NCBI GenBank assembly: GCA_020024645.1
Contig: JAHHTN010000025.1
Location: 1 to 23,589, forward strand
Direction: 5' to 3'
Length of the DNA stretch: 23,589 nt
Origin: Faecalimonas sp.
Lineage (GTDB): Bacteria > Bacillota > Clostridia > Lachnospirales > Lachnospiraceae
Both the position numbers and the translations under genes were made by a program. Positions within the stretch are counted from its first letter, which is position 1. Every line of letters begins with the position of its first letter. Of this stretch, positions 14,798 to 23,502 are shown piece after piece. A model generated the notes under the pieces. It was not told the DNA's origin. It searched no databases and saw only the letters and a program-made list of their open reading frames with translations.

Positions 14798-17441
14798 GGA
14801 TGCGATCATTTTTATTTACAAAAGATCGAGTCCTTGCCTTTAAAAGAAGTTTTCTACCTTCTGGTGTGCGTGTATAGACTGCTTCGTAAGGACCTAAAAG
14901 CTGTTTCATACATTTAGAAAAAATGAGAGCATCCTCTTTTTTCTTTCCTAAAATTTCAGGAATACAATAATATTCACTTGTTCGTCTTTTTCCACCATGA
15001 AGGGCAAGTATATAACGTGGGTTATCAATTACACCCCAAAATTCAGCAACACACTCCGCAAATAAAGTTTTATCTCTGGTTGTTCCTCCTTTTAGATAAG
15101 TGAAAGCAAGAATTTCTTTTTGCTCCACAACGGCGCGACAATGGAGTGGCTCTTCAATATGGTTGGTTTGTATGAGGGCATTTAAAATACCATTAGCTGC
15201 TTTTTGCATACGTTTTTGTGGGGACCACATACTAAAAATTTGATATCCATATTTCCCAATTCCAAAAACAGATAATAAAAACAAGATGGCAATGAAAACA
15301 GTTCCAGAAGTATCTGCGCCTGGAGTTCTTCGTATGGAAAATTCAGCAGTCAAACTTATAATATTTGTAATTAAAGAAATGATTTCAAAAACAACCGCAT
15401 TGAAAAACAAATAACCAGGATCATTAGCCATAGTATTATCCATTTCAACCATTTCTTCTACACTCATTTTATCAGAAATTACTTTTAAAGATTTTTTCCA
15501 AGATTTTTGCAAAGAATCACGATCTTTAGCACGTTTAAGCATTTTTTGATTGCACTTTTTAATTTCCTTTTTTGTATTTAATTTTGAGTCAATATCTAGA
15601 CGTTCTATTCCATTTTCAATGACATCTTCCGTATAGGAAACGCCAAGAAAAGCATTGAATCTTCTGGTAAGTGTTTCGTAATCTCCGGTAAGTTCTTGTT
15701 CTTGTTTATATTTTCTTGGAAAAATACAGGCAAGATGCCATATATTACTTGTTTTATTTGGAACAGATTTAGAAACACGAATAGCTCGACCACGCATTTG
15801 ATTACTTAGCATAAAAGAGCCTACATAAGTTGCTAAAATAAGCGAGTTAATGCAGGGGGAGTCCCATCCTTCTCCAAGCAAAGATTTTGTTCCGATTAAA
15901 AGATGAATATATCCTCTAGAAAATAATTCTGTAATAATTGATACTATATGATGATTTGTACCATGAACAGTTATTTTGCTATATCCTGTATCTTTTAAAG
16001 GAACCATTTCACATTCGCAGGAATATGAGTGTGCGAGAGTATATAACTCTTCTTGCGTGTCGGAAGGCAGGATAACAACGCTCCCACTTAGAACACCAAG
16101 ACGGAGTCCGTTGATCTGTTCTCGGCGTATATTTTCAAAAATAGGAACAGCGCCTATTTCCTGAACAGGTTTTTCTAAATCGCCAATCGTATGTAGTAAT
16201 TCTTTTTTTATAAAGTCGCACAAAACTAATAGACGTAAATTATTTCCCATGCTCGTATATTCTGCATGTACAATATCATTAATACTATGTAATTTTCCTT
16301 TGCTAGAAGTGAGCAGTTTGGTTATTTCTTCATTTTTTGTTAGGATAACTTTATTTCTTCGAATACATCCTGCTGATTTTAATTGTGCAATTAATTGTTC
16401 ACGATACACTGTATCACTAGGAAAGCTGTCTATATCGTCATATAGAAAACCTTGAAGTAATACTTCTAGCCATTTCCCTGAAAGTTTTGGAAAATTTCCT
16501 TTTGTTCCGGTTAATTCAGTAAGATAGGATGAAAAAGGAATTTTATTTTCATGTAGAAAAATAAGAATAGATGAAAAATATTTTGGGTTATCTAAAAATT
16601 TTTCGCTATATTCCATTGGAGATAAAATTCCACGGTGAGAAGCAACCATTCGAATAAATTCTTTATCTGATTTTAGGAAATCTATAATTTCATTCGCTTC
16701 TTTGGTAAAATTGTGTATGGCCTGTTCTTCTTCTTTTGTCGGCCAGTTAAAGTAAATATAATCTTGATGCGGACATAAACTTCCTTCCTGCACAAGTTCT
16801 GGTGTAAAAATTTCCTCATCAATCGGTCCGCAAAGGTCGGTATAGCGCTTCCATTGCGCAGGTTTACTGTCATAAGGAGGTGTTGCTGTCAAGGAAATTA
16901 ATGTTAGGTTTGGAATGTGTTTTAAAAAATCTTCCAATGCTTTCCACCACTCACTTCGCAAATGATGTGCTTCGTCAAGGCAGACGGTTTGAATTCCACT
17001 TTGTTCTAAAAAATTTTGCAGATCAAAATCTGTGTAATCAACAACTTCTTCTGTCTCATTTTCACCTTCATCAATGTCAGATAATGTACCTTTATAATGC
17101 TTCATACAGCTGTGTAAAGCTTGATAGGTGATAGCTGTAATAGCTTTTGGTTGTTTTAGAGTGTTAGAAAACCATTCTTTTGGGTCATTTCCGTCTAATA
17201 AGAAACTTTGTTCCATACGAGAAATCCATTGTTGGCGGATAGTAATACTTGGAGACAGAATAAGACATGGTTTACCTTGCCTTCGAATAAGTTCGATTCC
17301 TAAAGTTGTTTTTCCTGAACCAGGGGCGGCAACAATATGGATTTTTTTGTCAGATAAATATTGTTCTGAGCGAGAAAGAATCCGTTCTTGATAGGTACGC
17401 CAAGTTCCTTTAAATTCTAAAATGTTATCATATATATTCAT
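14760..17441 (-). CDS. DEAD/DEAH-box SF2 helicase with two predicted membrane segments
   Basis: An 893-aa helicase of unknown role. The motor is complete: Walker A APGSGKT (39-45), DEAH (156-159), TAT motif III (185-187), GEGWD motif V (523-527) and QMRGRAIR motif VI (548-555). About 220-440 is a long insertion between the two RecA lobes. A basic, coiled-coil-like region (615-660) leads to two hydrophobic segments (about 677-699 and 712-736) and then an unrecognised C-terminal domain of about 155 aa. No nuclease motif is visible. Its AAAGGAG site overlaps the hydF stop region, 13 bp away, so it is co-transcribed with the hydrogenase maturase genes. Either a chance neighbour or a membrane-bound nucleic-acid motor; defence and repair roles are possible but unproven. 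Confidence 0.85.
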   Translation of the reverse strand: MNIYDNILEFKGTWRTYQERILSRSEQYLSDKKIHIVAAPGSGKTTLGIELIRRQGKPCLILSPSITIRQQWISRMEQSFLLDGNDPKEWFSNTLKQPKAITAITYQALHSCMKHYKGTLSDIDEGENETEEVVDYTDFDLQNFLEQSGIQTVCLDEAHHLRSEWWKALEDFLKHIPNLTLISLTATPPYDSKPAQWKRYTDLCGPIDEEIFTPELVQEGSLCPHQDYIYFNWPTKEEEQAIHNFTKEANEIIDFLKSDKEFIRMVASHRGILSPMEYSEKFLDNPKYFSSILIFLHENKIPFSSYLTELTGTKGNFPKLSGKWLEVLLQGFLYDDIDSFPSDTVYREQLIAQLKSAGCIRRNKVILTKNEEITKLLTSSKGKLHSINDIVHAEYTSMGNNLRLLVLCDFIKKELLHTIGDLEKPVQEIGAVPIFENIRREQINGLRLGVLSGSVVILPSDTQEELYTLAHSYSCECEMVPLKDTGYSKITVHGTNHHIVSIITELFSRGYIHLLIGTKSLLGEGWDSPCINSLILATYVGSFMLSNQMRGRAIRVSKSVPNKTSNIWHLACIFPRKYKQEQELTGDYETLTRRFNAFLGVSYTEDVIENGIERLDIDSKLNTKKEIKKCNQKMLKRAKDRDSLQKSWKKSLKVISDKMSVEEMVEMDNTMANDPGYLFFNAVVFEIISLITNIISLTAEFSIRRTPGADTSGTVFIAILFLLSVFGIGKYGYQIFSMWSPQKRMQKAANGILNALIQTNHIEEPLHCRAVVEQKEILAFTYLKGGTTRDKTLFAECVAEFWGVIDNPRYILALHGGKRRTSEYYCIPEILGKKKEDALIFSKCMKQLLGPYEAVYTRTPEGRKLLLKARTRSFVNKNDRILTNKKKVKNEFE

Positions 17442-17454
17442 GGGTAATTCTCCT

Positions 17455-18645
17455 TTAAGTATGAGTGAAAGGTTCTAAGCTTCTTTCTAAAATGCCATTC
17501 ATTTTTGCGATAGCAATACCATAGTTTGTTATAGGAATTTTTTCATCGTAAGCACAGCGAATACGGTATTTCATTTCACGTTCATTTAACATACAGCCAC
17601 CGCAATGGATAATTAAATGATATGGTGTTAAGTCTAAAGGAAATTCTTCCCCACTTGTAAATACAAAATTCAACTCTTTTTTTGTATATTGTTTCAGTAA
17701 ATTTGGGAGTTTTACTGTTCCAATATCTCCACACTGGCGGTGATGTGTACAACCTTCGGAAATGAGTACAGTATCCCCATTTTTGAGTTGGTCAATGGCA
17801 AATGCTCCGTTTATTAGCGTTTTTAAATTCCCTTTATATCTGGCAAAGAGAATAGAAAAAGAAGTTAGCCAAATATTTTGTGGAACGATTTCTGACACCT
17901 GTTTAAATGCTTGACTATCGGTGATGACAAGACGAGGTGTTTTTCCTAAATGTTCAAGTGTATTTTTTAATTCAGTATCCTTAACGACAATAGAAATAGC
18001 ATTCGCATCTAAAATCTCTCGAATTGTCTGTTGTTGTGGTAGGATAAGTCTTCCTTTTGGTGCAGCAGAATCAATTGGAACAACAAGAATAACAAAATCA
18101 TTTGGAGAAAGTAAATTTCGAACAATTGGCACTTTGGGTGTGTTAATCGGGAGGAGAGTAGCAATTCGTTCTTTCAATTCTTGCATATGAAAACCTGTTT
18201 TTGCACTGACCTCAATAGAAGTTTTGGATAGTTGCTTGTTTGTTTTTTTACCTATATCACATTTATTATAGACAACTAAGTAGGGAATTTGCTTTTTTTC
18301 AATTTTCTTTAAAATAGCGTTATCTTCTGTAGTCATACCTATAGAATTGTCTACCACAAGCAAGGCAATATCTGTCTTGTTCAACATTTGGTATGTTTTT
18401 GCAATTCGTAATTGTCCAAGATCTCCTACATCGTCAAGACCAGCAGTATCAATAAATATGACAGGACCTAAGGGAAGGAGCTCCATTGCCTTTAAGACGG
18501 GATCCGTAGTTGTTCCTTTGGTATCAGATACAATAGAAAGAGTTTGACCTGTTAATGCGTTAATTAAACTGGATTTTCCACAGTTTCTTCTGCCAAAAAT
18601 ACCAATATGTATTCTGTTGGCAGAAGGCGTATTGTTTAAACTCAT
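17455..18645 (-). CDS. hydF: [FeFe]-hydrogenase maturation GTPase HydF
   Basis: Scaffold GTPase on which the [FeFe]-hydrogenase H-cluster precursor is assembled. The 396-aa protein has the P-loop GRRNCGKS (18-25), DTAG (66-69) and NKCD (127-130), a central dimerisation domain, and a C-terminal cluster site made of C299-x-H301 (CTH) and H347-C348-x2-C351 (HCGGC). The GGGAGG ribosome binding site overlaps the hydG stop, with only 11 bp between the genes. Full length and no missing key residues. Confidence 0.95.
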   Translation of the reverse strand: MSLNNTPSANRIHIGIFGRRNCGKSSLINALTGQTLSIVSDTKGTTTDPVLKAMELLPLGPVIFIDTAGLDDVGDLGQLRIAKTYQMLNKTDIALLVVDNSIGMTTEDNAILKKIEKKQIPYLVVYNKCDIGKKTNKQLSKTSIEVSAKTGFHMQELKERIATLLPINTPKVPIVRNLLSPNDFVILVVPIDSAAPKGRLILPQQQTIREILDANAISIVVKDTELKNTLEHLGKTPRLVITDSQAFKQVSEIVPQNIWLTSFSILFARYKGNLKTLINGAFAIDQLKNGDTVLISEGCTHHRQCGDIGTVKLPNLLKQYTKKELNFVFTSGEEFPLDLTPYHLIIHCGGCMLNEREMKYRIRCAYDEKIPITNYGIAIAKMNGILERSLEPFTHT

Positions 18646-18656
18646 ATATTTCCTCC

Positions 18657-20078
18657 CTAAAATCTAAAATCTCTTCGATTGTCCTGTTCAATTGCTTTTA
18701 AATTTTCTATTACTATTTGACGGACTTTTTCATTCGGAATTTGATTAAGTTCTTCTTGAATAACATGTTCTCCTACTCTTTTTGTGGTTTCTGAAGCATA
18801 GTCCATAAGATATTCTTTTAATGTCATTAGAGCATTTGGTTGACAACAATTTTGAATTTGTCCACTTTTACAAAGTGACATAAACCGATCCCCGGTTCTT
18901 CCTTCACGATAGCAAGCGGTACAAAAACTTGGAATATATCCTAAATCCATAAGCCATTTTACTACTTCATCTAAAGTTCTTGTATCACTTACGTCAAACT
19001 GTTCTGATTTGTGATCTTCAGGTTCAGGCTCAGCGTAGCCACCTACACTTGTTTTAGAACCACCACTAATTTGGGATACGCCCAAATGTAATACACGTTC
19101 ACGACAGACCTGACTTTCTCTTGTAGAAATAATCATTCCAGTGTAAGGGACAGCAATACGGATACAGGCAACAATTTTAGCGAAAGTGTCATCATCAATT
19201 CCATTATCAAAAGAATCAGCATCGATGTCGTCTGCATGGCGAAGGCGTGGAACACTGATTGTATGTGGTCCGACTCCGAATACAGCTTCTAAATGTTCGG
19301 CATGCATTAAAAGTCCTGCAAGTTCATAACGATATTTATCTAAACCAAAAAGTACGCCAATTCCCACGTCGTCGATTCCACCTTGCATTGCCCTGTCCAT
19401 AGCTGTGGTGTGATAGTCATAGTCATGTTTTGGACCAGTTGGATGAAGTTGTAGATAACTTTCTTTGTGGTAGGTTTCTTGAAACAGAATATAAGTTCCG
19501 ATGCCAGCTTCTTTTAATTTACGATAATTTTCCACTGTGGTTGCGGCAATATTTACATTGACACGGCGAATTGCACCATTTTTGTGTTTTATACTATAAA
19601 TCGTTTTGATAGATTCTAATACATATTCAATAGGAGAATTCACAGGATCTTCACCAGTTTCTAATGCTAGACGTTTATGTCCCATATCTTGAAGAGCAAT
19701 AACTTCTTTTCGAATTTCTTCTTGTGTCAATTTCTTTCTTGCAATATGTTTGTTTTTCATATGATAAGGGCAGTATGTACAGCCATTTACGCAATAGTTG
19801 GAAAGGTAAAGAGGAGCAAACATAACGATTCGATTGCCGTAAAAATCTTTTTTAATCTGTTCTGCAAGAGCATAAATTTCTTGATTTTTTTCTGCGATAT
19901 CACAATCTAATAAGATTAATGCTTCACGATGTGTAAGACCTTTGCGAAGTTTAGCCTTTTCAATAATTTGATTAATCATTTCCAGATTGTGTTTGTTTTT
20001 TTCGGCAAATGTTAAGGTGTCGAGAATTTCCTCATGGTTAATAAATTCTTCCGGTTTTTCTGATAAAATATTATACAT
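18657..20078 (-). CDS. hydG: [FeFe]-hydrogenase maturase HydG (tyrosine lyase)
   Basis: Radical SAM enzyme that splits tyrosine to give the CO and CN ligands of the H-cluster iron. The 473-aa protein has the radical SAM cysteines C96-x3-C100-x2-C103 (CVNGCTYC) and the HydG-specific auxiliary cluster motif C386-x2-C389-x22-C412 near the C-terminus. That second motif separates HydG from the tyrosine lyase ThiH. AGGAGG ribosome binding site before the ATG; 21 bp after the hydE stop. Confidence 0.96.
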   Translation of the reverse strand: MYNILSEKPEEFINHEEILDTLTFAEKNKHNLEMINQIIEKAKLRKGLTHREALILLDCDIAEKNQEIYALAEQIKKDFYGNRIVMFAPLYLSNYCVNGCTYCPYHMKNKHIARKKLTQEEIRKEVIALQDMGHKRLALETGEDPVNSPIEYVLESIKTIYSIKHKNGAIRRVNVNIAATTVENYRKLKEAGIGTYILFQETYHKESYLQLHPTGPKHDYDYHTTAMDRAMQGGIDDVGIGVLFGLDKYRYELAGLLMHAEHLEAVFGVGPHTISVPRLRHADDIDADSFDNGIDDDTFAKIVACIRIAVPYTGMIISTRESQVCRERVLHLGVSQISGGSKTSVGGYAEPEPEDHKSEQFDVSDTRTLDEVVKWLMDLGYIPSFCTACYREGRTGDRFMSLCKSGQIQNCCQPNALMTLKEYLMDYASETTKRVGEHVIQEELNQIPNEKVRQIVIENLKAIEQDNRRDFRF

Positions 20079-20099
20079 GGTAAATACCTCCTATTAGGA

Positions 20100-21137
20100 T
20101 TAATTTAGCGAATCTCCTCTGGAAACGCTGATTTCATATCCGATTGTTTGTAGTTGGGTTTTCAGTTGTTCAATTCCCTCAGCAGCTTCACTATTGGTAC
20201 AGATTTTATTATCATACAGCATATAGTTTTTGCGTACATTGTTGGGAGAAAGATTTGGCATTACAACATTCGCTCCTGCCATTATACCTCGTTCTCGTCC
20301 ATTCGGTGCAATTGTTCCCAAAGCAGTTGTGGAAGGAAGAAGCACCTTAGGTAGCATAAGGCGAATAAGTGCTAACATAAACAAGGTGAGTTCTAGACTT
20401 CCTTGGGGGAAATTGTGGAATGGAGTATCATGATGGGGGATAAATGGTCCGATACCAACCATTTGCGGATTTAATGCTTTTAAGAATAACATATCTTCTA
20501 CTAAATTTTCGACTGTCTGATAAGGAGAACCGACCATAAATCCAGTTCCCACTTGATAGCCGATGTCTTTTAAATCCCATAGACATTGTTGGCGATTTTT
20601 TGCATATAAAGTGTGAGGGTGCAATTTCCCATAATGTTCTGCTGAATATGTTTCATGTCGAAGAAGAAATCGATCAGCTCCTACGTCAAAAAATGCCTTA
20701 TAACTCTCATAAGATTTTTCACCGATGGATAGAGTGATAGCACAATCTGGATAATTGGATTTTATTGAAGAAACAATGTCTATTATTTTTTCGTCAGTGA
20801 AGAAGCCGTCCTCACCACCTTGTAGGACAAATGTGCGAAATCCAAGGGGATAGCCAATTTGGCAACATTCTAAAATATCTTCTTTTGTTAGGCGATAGCG
20901 ACAAATATGTCCGTTGCTTTTGCGAATTCCACAGTAAAAACAATCATTTTTACAAAAGTTTGTAAATTCAATTAACCCTCGGATATATACACGATTTCCA
21001 TAGTAGTGTTTCTGTACTTTCCGTGCCTCTGAAAAAAGATATTCTGACAATTCGGGAGTACGGTGTTCAATGAGAGTTCTCCACTCTTTTTTTGTTAATG
21101 TTTGTGTTTCTTTTAATTTTTGTATAAGTTGTTTCAT
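20100..21137 (-). CDS. hydE: [FeFe]-hydrogenase maturase HydE
   Basis: Radical SAM enzyme needed to build the dithiolate bridge and organometallic precursor of the H-cluster. The 345-aa protein has C62-x3-C66-x2-C69 (CKNDCFYC) followed by GIRKSN, and the HydE/BioB-like core RFLLRHETYS, GFMVGSPYQT and GPFIPH. Being first in a hydE-hydG-hydF cluster separates it from its close relative PylB. AGGGGAT ribosome binding site before the ATG. The hydrogenase structural gene is not in this window. Confidence 0.95.
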   Translation of the reverse strand: MKQLIQKLKETQTLTKKEWRTLIEHRTPELSEYLFSEARKVQKHYYGNRVYIRGLIEFTNFCKNDCFYCGIRKSNGHICRYRLTKEDILECCQIGYPLGFRTFVLQGGEDGFFTDEKIIDIVSSIKSNYPDCAITLSIGEKSYESYKAFFDVGADRFLLRHETYSAEHYGKLHPHTLYAKNRQQCLWDLKDIGYQVGTGFMVGSPYQTVENLVEDMLFLKALNPQMVGIGPFIPHHDTPFHNFPQGSLELTLFMLALIRLMLPKVLLPSTTALGTIAPNGRERGIMAGANVVMPNLSPNNVRKNYMLYDNKICTNSEAAEGIEQLKTQLQTIGYEISVSRGDSLN

Positions 21138-21148
21138 AAAATCCCCTG

Positions 21149-21171
21149 CTAAATAAGTGCGTTTTATTTAG
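21149..21171 (-). promoter_or_regulatory. Inverted repeat at the hyd promoter, possible operator
   Basis: A perfect 8-bp inverted repeat, CTAAATAA and TTATTTAG separated by GTGCGTT on the + strand, starts at the edge of the -10 box and covers the expected transcription start and leader of hydE. The size and place fit an operator for a dimeric repressor. The sequence does not match the Rex or Fur consensus, so the ligand is unknown. Confidence 0.5.
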
Positions 21172-21198
21172 TATAGCACTTTCAAATATGTGTCACAA
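21170..21198 (-). promoter_or_regulatory. Promoter of the hydE-hydG-hydF-helicase operon
   Basis: On the - strand TTGTGA (+ strand 21193-21198), a 17-bp spacer and TATACT (21170-21175) form a good sigma-A promoter about 33 bp before the hydE start. Same -10 sequence as the fab promoter. It faces away from the eamA promoter. Confidence 0.75.
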
Positions 21199-21223
21199 GA
21201 ATTGTTTATTCTTTATCAGAATC

Positions 21224-21252
21224 TTGCGAAAAAAGAAAAGAAAGATTATAAT
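21224..21252 (+). promoter_or_regulatory. Promoter of the eamA-yaaA gene pair
   Basis: TTGCGA (21224-21229), a 17-bp spacer and a perfect TATAAT (21247-21252) lie 29 bp before the transporter start codon. No palindrome is evident next to it. Confidence 0.75.
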
Positions 21253-21281
21253 GTCTGCAAGAAAGAAAAGGAACAAGAAAA

Positions 21282-22145
21282 ATGAATCTACAAAAGAAAA
21301 GTCTTATTTCAGTACATTTGGCAGTGCTTTTATTTGGAATATCTGGTTTGTTTGCCAAAATGATTAATTTATCGGGAATTATAATTACTTTTGGAAGAGT
21401 GTTATTTTCATCTATATTTTTATTTTTTGTATTAAAAATCAGACGTGAGAATATTCATTTGGAATGTGGAAAAAAGTATGTGGAAATGTTTGTGGCGGGG
21501 ATAATTCTTGCTGTACATTGGACCACATTTATGCTTTCTATTCAGATGTCAACTGTGGCAATAGGAACAATTACATTTTCTACATTTCCTCTATTTGTCA
21601 CCTTTTTGGAACCATATGTATTTCATGAGAAATTAAAAATTCCTAATATATGTAGTGCAGTGATCATGATGGTGGGTGTGTTTTGTATTGTTCCTGAGTT
21701 TGAATTGGGAAATCGCATGACACAGGGAATTTTGCTTGGTATGATATGTAGTTTTTCCTATGCAATTCTTTCCTTGTGGAATAGAAAATTTGCAAGTGAT
21801 TATTCTGGAAGTATAATATCGTTCTACGAGCAGGGATTTGCTGCAATTGTGTTATTACCATCGCTATTTATTATTAAACCGCAAGTAACAATGCTAGATA
21901 TTGGAGGACTTCTTTTATACGGTATCATTTGTACAGCAATGGCACACTCGTTATTTATTGAAGGTTTAAAGTATATTCGTGTTCAGACAGCAGGGATTAT
22001 CTCTAGCTTGGAATCTGTATATGGAATTATAGCAGCAGTATTAATTTTAAGAGAAATACCAGATAAGAAGGAAATAATTGGAGGAATTATTATTTTAGGA
22101 GTTGTTTTTTTTACAACAATAAAGCAAGATACGGGAGAAAGATAA
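21282..22145 (+). CDS. EamA/DMT-family transporter
   Basis: A 287-aa integral membrane protein of the drug/metabolite transporter superfamily, with about ten hydrophobic segments in two EamA repeats (roughly 7-135 and 146-280). The repeat ends show the family pattern LEPYVFHEKL in the first half and LESVYGIIAAVLILREIP in the second. Substrate cannot be told; relatives export amino acids or metabolites. AAAGGAAC ribosome binding site before the ATG. Its stop codon directly abuts the yaaA start. Confidence 0.88.
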   Translation: MNLQKKSLISVHLAVLLFGISGLFAKMINLSGIIITFGRVLFSSIFLFFVLKIRRENIHLECGKKYVEMFVAGIILAVHWTTFMLSIQMSTVAIGTITFSTFPLFVTFLEPYVFHEKLKIPNICSAVIMMVGVFCIVPEFELGNRMTQGILLGMICSFSYAILSLWNRKFASDYSGSIISFYEQGFAAIVLLPSLFIIKPQVTMLDIGGLLLYGIICTAMAHSLFIEGLKYIRVQTAGIISSLESVYGIIAAVLILREIPDKKEIIGGIIILGVVFFTTIKQDTGER

Positions 22146-22883
22146 ATGATTACAATTATATCACCAGCAAAAAATATGAAGGTAGTGAAACGAGATAATG
22201 TTTCATTAAGTCGTACCATGTTTCAAGATAAAACGAAACAAATTATAGAAAAACTCAAAAAATATCAACCATATGAGTTAGAAACATTAATGAAAGTGAA
22301 TGAAAAATTAGCTGTGCAAGCATTTTTGGATATCCAAAATTTTGATTTAAATAAAGAAGGAACAATGGCAATTTTGGCATATGATGGTCTTGTGTTTAAA
22401 AATATAGGAGCAGAAAATTTCTCGATAGAAGAGCTGGAGTATGTAAATAATCATTTACGAATTTTGAGTGCTTGTTATGGTTGTGTAAAACCATTGGACG
22501 AAATTTTGCCGTATCGGTTAGAAATGCAATGCAAATTGAAATTGAATGATAAGAGTTTATATCAATTTTGGGGAGAATTGCTATATAATGAAGTATATAA
22601 AGAAAATCAGATTGTATTAAATTTGGCATCAGAAGAGTATGCAAAAACTATCCGAAAATATGCTAAGCAAGATCAATTTATTGATGTGGAGTTTTTAACA
22701 TATCATAAAGGAAAATTACGAACAATTACCACTTCGGCAAAAATGGCAAGAGGACAAATGGTGAAATTCATTGTGGAAAATAGAATTGATCATCCAGAAC
22801 AAATCAAAGGATTTGATTGGAATGATTATGAATTTGAAGAAAGTATGTCAAATGAGAAAAAATACGTATTTATACAACGATAA
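22146..22883 (+). CDS. yaaA: YaaA family protein (peroxide stress response)
   Basis: A 245-aa YaaA/DUF328 protein. Family marks: the start MITIISPAKNM, then VKPLDEILPYRLEM, NLASEEY, the lysine-rich FLTYHKGKLRTITTSAKMARGQMVKFIVEN, and FEES near the end. In E. coli YaaA limits hydrogen-peroxide damage by lowering free iron, and the fold binds DNA. Here the start ATG follows the transporter stop with no gap, and GGGAGAAAG serves as the ribosome binding site. A common family motif GLYG reads ACYG here. A strong terminator follows immediately. Confidence 0.9.
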   Translation: MITIISPAKNMKVVKRDNVSLSRTMFQDKTKQIIEKLKKYQPYELETLMKVNEKLAVQAFLDIQNFDLNKEGTMAILAYDGLVFKNIGAENFSIEELEYVNNHLRILSACYGCVKPLDEILPYRLEMQCKLKLNDKSLYQFWGELLYNEVYKENQIVLNLASEEYAKTIRKYAKQDQFIDVEFLTYHKGKLRTITTSAKMARGQMVKFIVENRIDHPEQIKGFDWNDYEFEESMSNEKKYVFIQR

Positions 22884-22909
22884 AGGAGGGGATTTTCCCC
22901 TCCTAATTT
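22884..22909 (+). terminator. Intrinsic terminator after yaaA
   Basis: A 9-bp GC-rich stem AGGAGGGGA / TCCCCTCCT with a TTT loop begins right after the yaaA stop codon and is followed by AATTTATTT. It also lies just past the 3' end of the converging small membrane protein gene and could stop both transcripts. Confidence 0.88.
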
Positions 22910-22916
22910 ATTTCCT

Positions 22917-23168
22917 TTATACATAAAATCCAGCTACGATAAAAGCAAATAGACAAAGAATTCGTATCTGCTTTTTCCGACTGAGAGAGGATTCTAAATA
23001 TTGTTTTTCTCGTTCGGCACAGTAGGCAGCAGGAACAATAGCAAGAACGATGCACAATAACAAAGCAACTAAGGAAATTGTATTGGAATCGATACCTGTA
23101 AAAGCGAACCATTTCCAAAGGCTTTTGAAAAACAGTGCGAAGTTTAAAAAAAGAAGTATAATGGACAT
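22917..23168 (-). CDS. Small hypothetical membrane protein
   Basis: An 83-aa protein I do not recognise. It has three hydrophobic segments (about 2-18, 28-48 and 68-83), with a charged loop EREKQYLESSLSRKKQ between the second and third. The AAGGAG ribosome binding site lies well placed before the ATG, which supports a real gene. It follows another tiny membrane protein on the same strand with 47 bp between them. Confidence 0.65.
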   Translation of the reverse strand: MSIILLFLNFALFFKSLWKWFAFTGIDSNTISLVALLLCIVLAIVPAAYCAEREKQYLESSLSRKKQIRILCLFAFIVAGFYV

Positions 23169-23215
23169 AGATATAAACTCTCCTTCTTTTTAGATATAGT
23201 AAATAAAGTTAAATG

Positions 23216-23467
23216 TTAGAAAAGAGAAACAGTCATTGCAATTATTATGAAGATAACAATCCCTTTTTCTATTAGTGAAAAGTCGTAGTCTTTTGGTGCT
23301 AATTTAATAAGGGCACAAGTGAAGATTAAGTGTGTTGTATTAAATATAGAAGTTGAAGTACTATGGCTGACTCCTTTTGGTAAAGCCCACATTATGTATA
23401 CAAGAACAAAAGTCATTATAAACCAAATGATTTTTAAAACATTAAATTGCTTTTTTGATAGAGTCAT
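23216..23467 (-). CDS. Small hypothetical membrane protein
   Basis: An 83-aa protein I do not recognise. Hydrophobic segments lie at about 9-28, 42-56 and 67-83; a lysine-rich MTLSKKQ start suggests the N-terminus is cytoplasmic. AGGAG lies about nine bases before the ATG. The gene follows the end of a third small coding region by 36 bp and precedes the 22917-23168 gene on the same strand, so all three may be one transcript. Confidence 0.65.
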   Translation of the reverse strand: MTLSKKQFNVLKIIWFIMTFVLVYIMWALPKGVSHSTSTSIFNTTHLIFTCALIKLAPKDYDFSLIEKGIVIFIIIAMTVSLF

Positions 23468-23502
23468 AGGAAAATTCTCCTATAAAGTTTTGATTACATT
23501 GT

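Noticed and set aside
18657..20078. Thiamine synthesis tyrosine lyase ThiH
   Set aside because: The CX2CX22C auxiliary cluster motif and the hydE/hydF neighbours identify HydG.
21170..21198. Rex-type redox operator at the hyd promoter
   Set aside because: The TTGTGA belongs to the -35 box and has no matching TCACAA half-site at the right spacing on the same strand.
22903..23118. Alternative 71-codon - strand frame overlapping the small membrane protein gene
   Set aside because: The frame at 22917-23168 has a proper AAGGAG site and clean hydrophobic segments; this one is rich in Cys/Arg and has no ribosome binding site.
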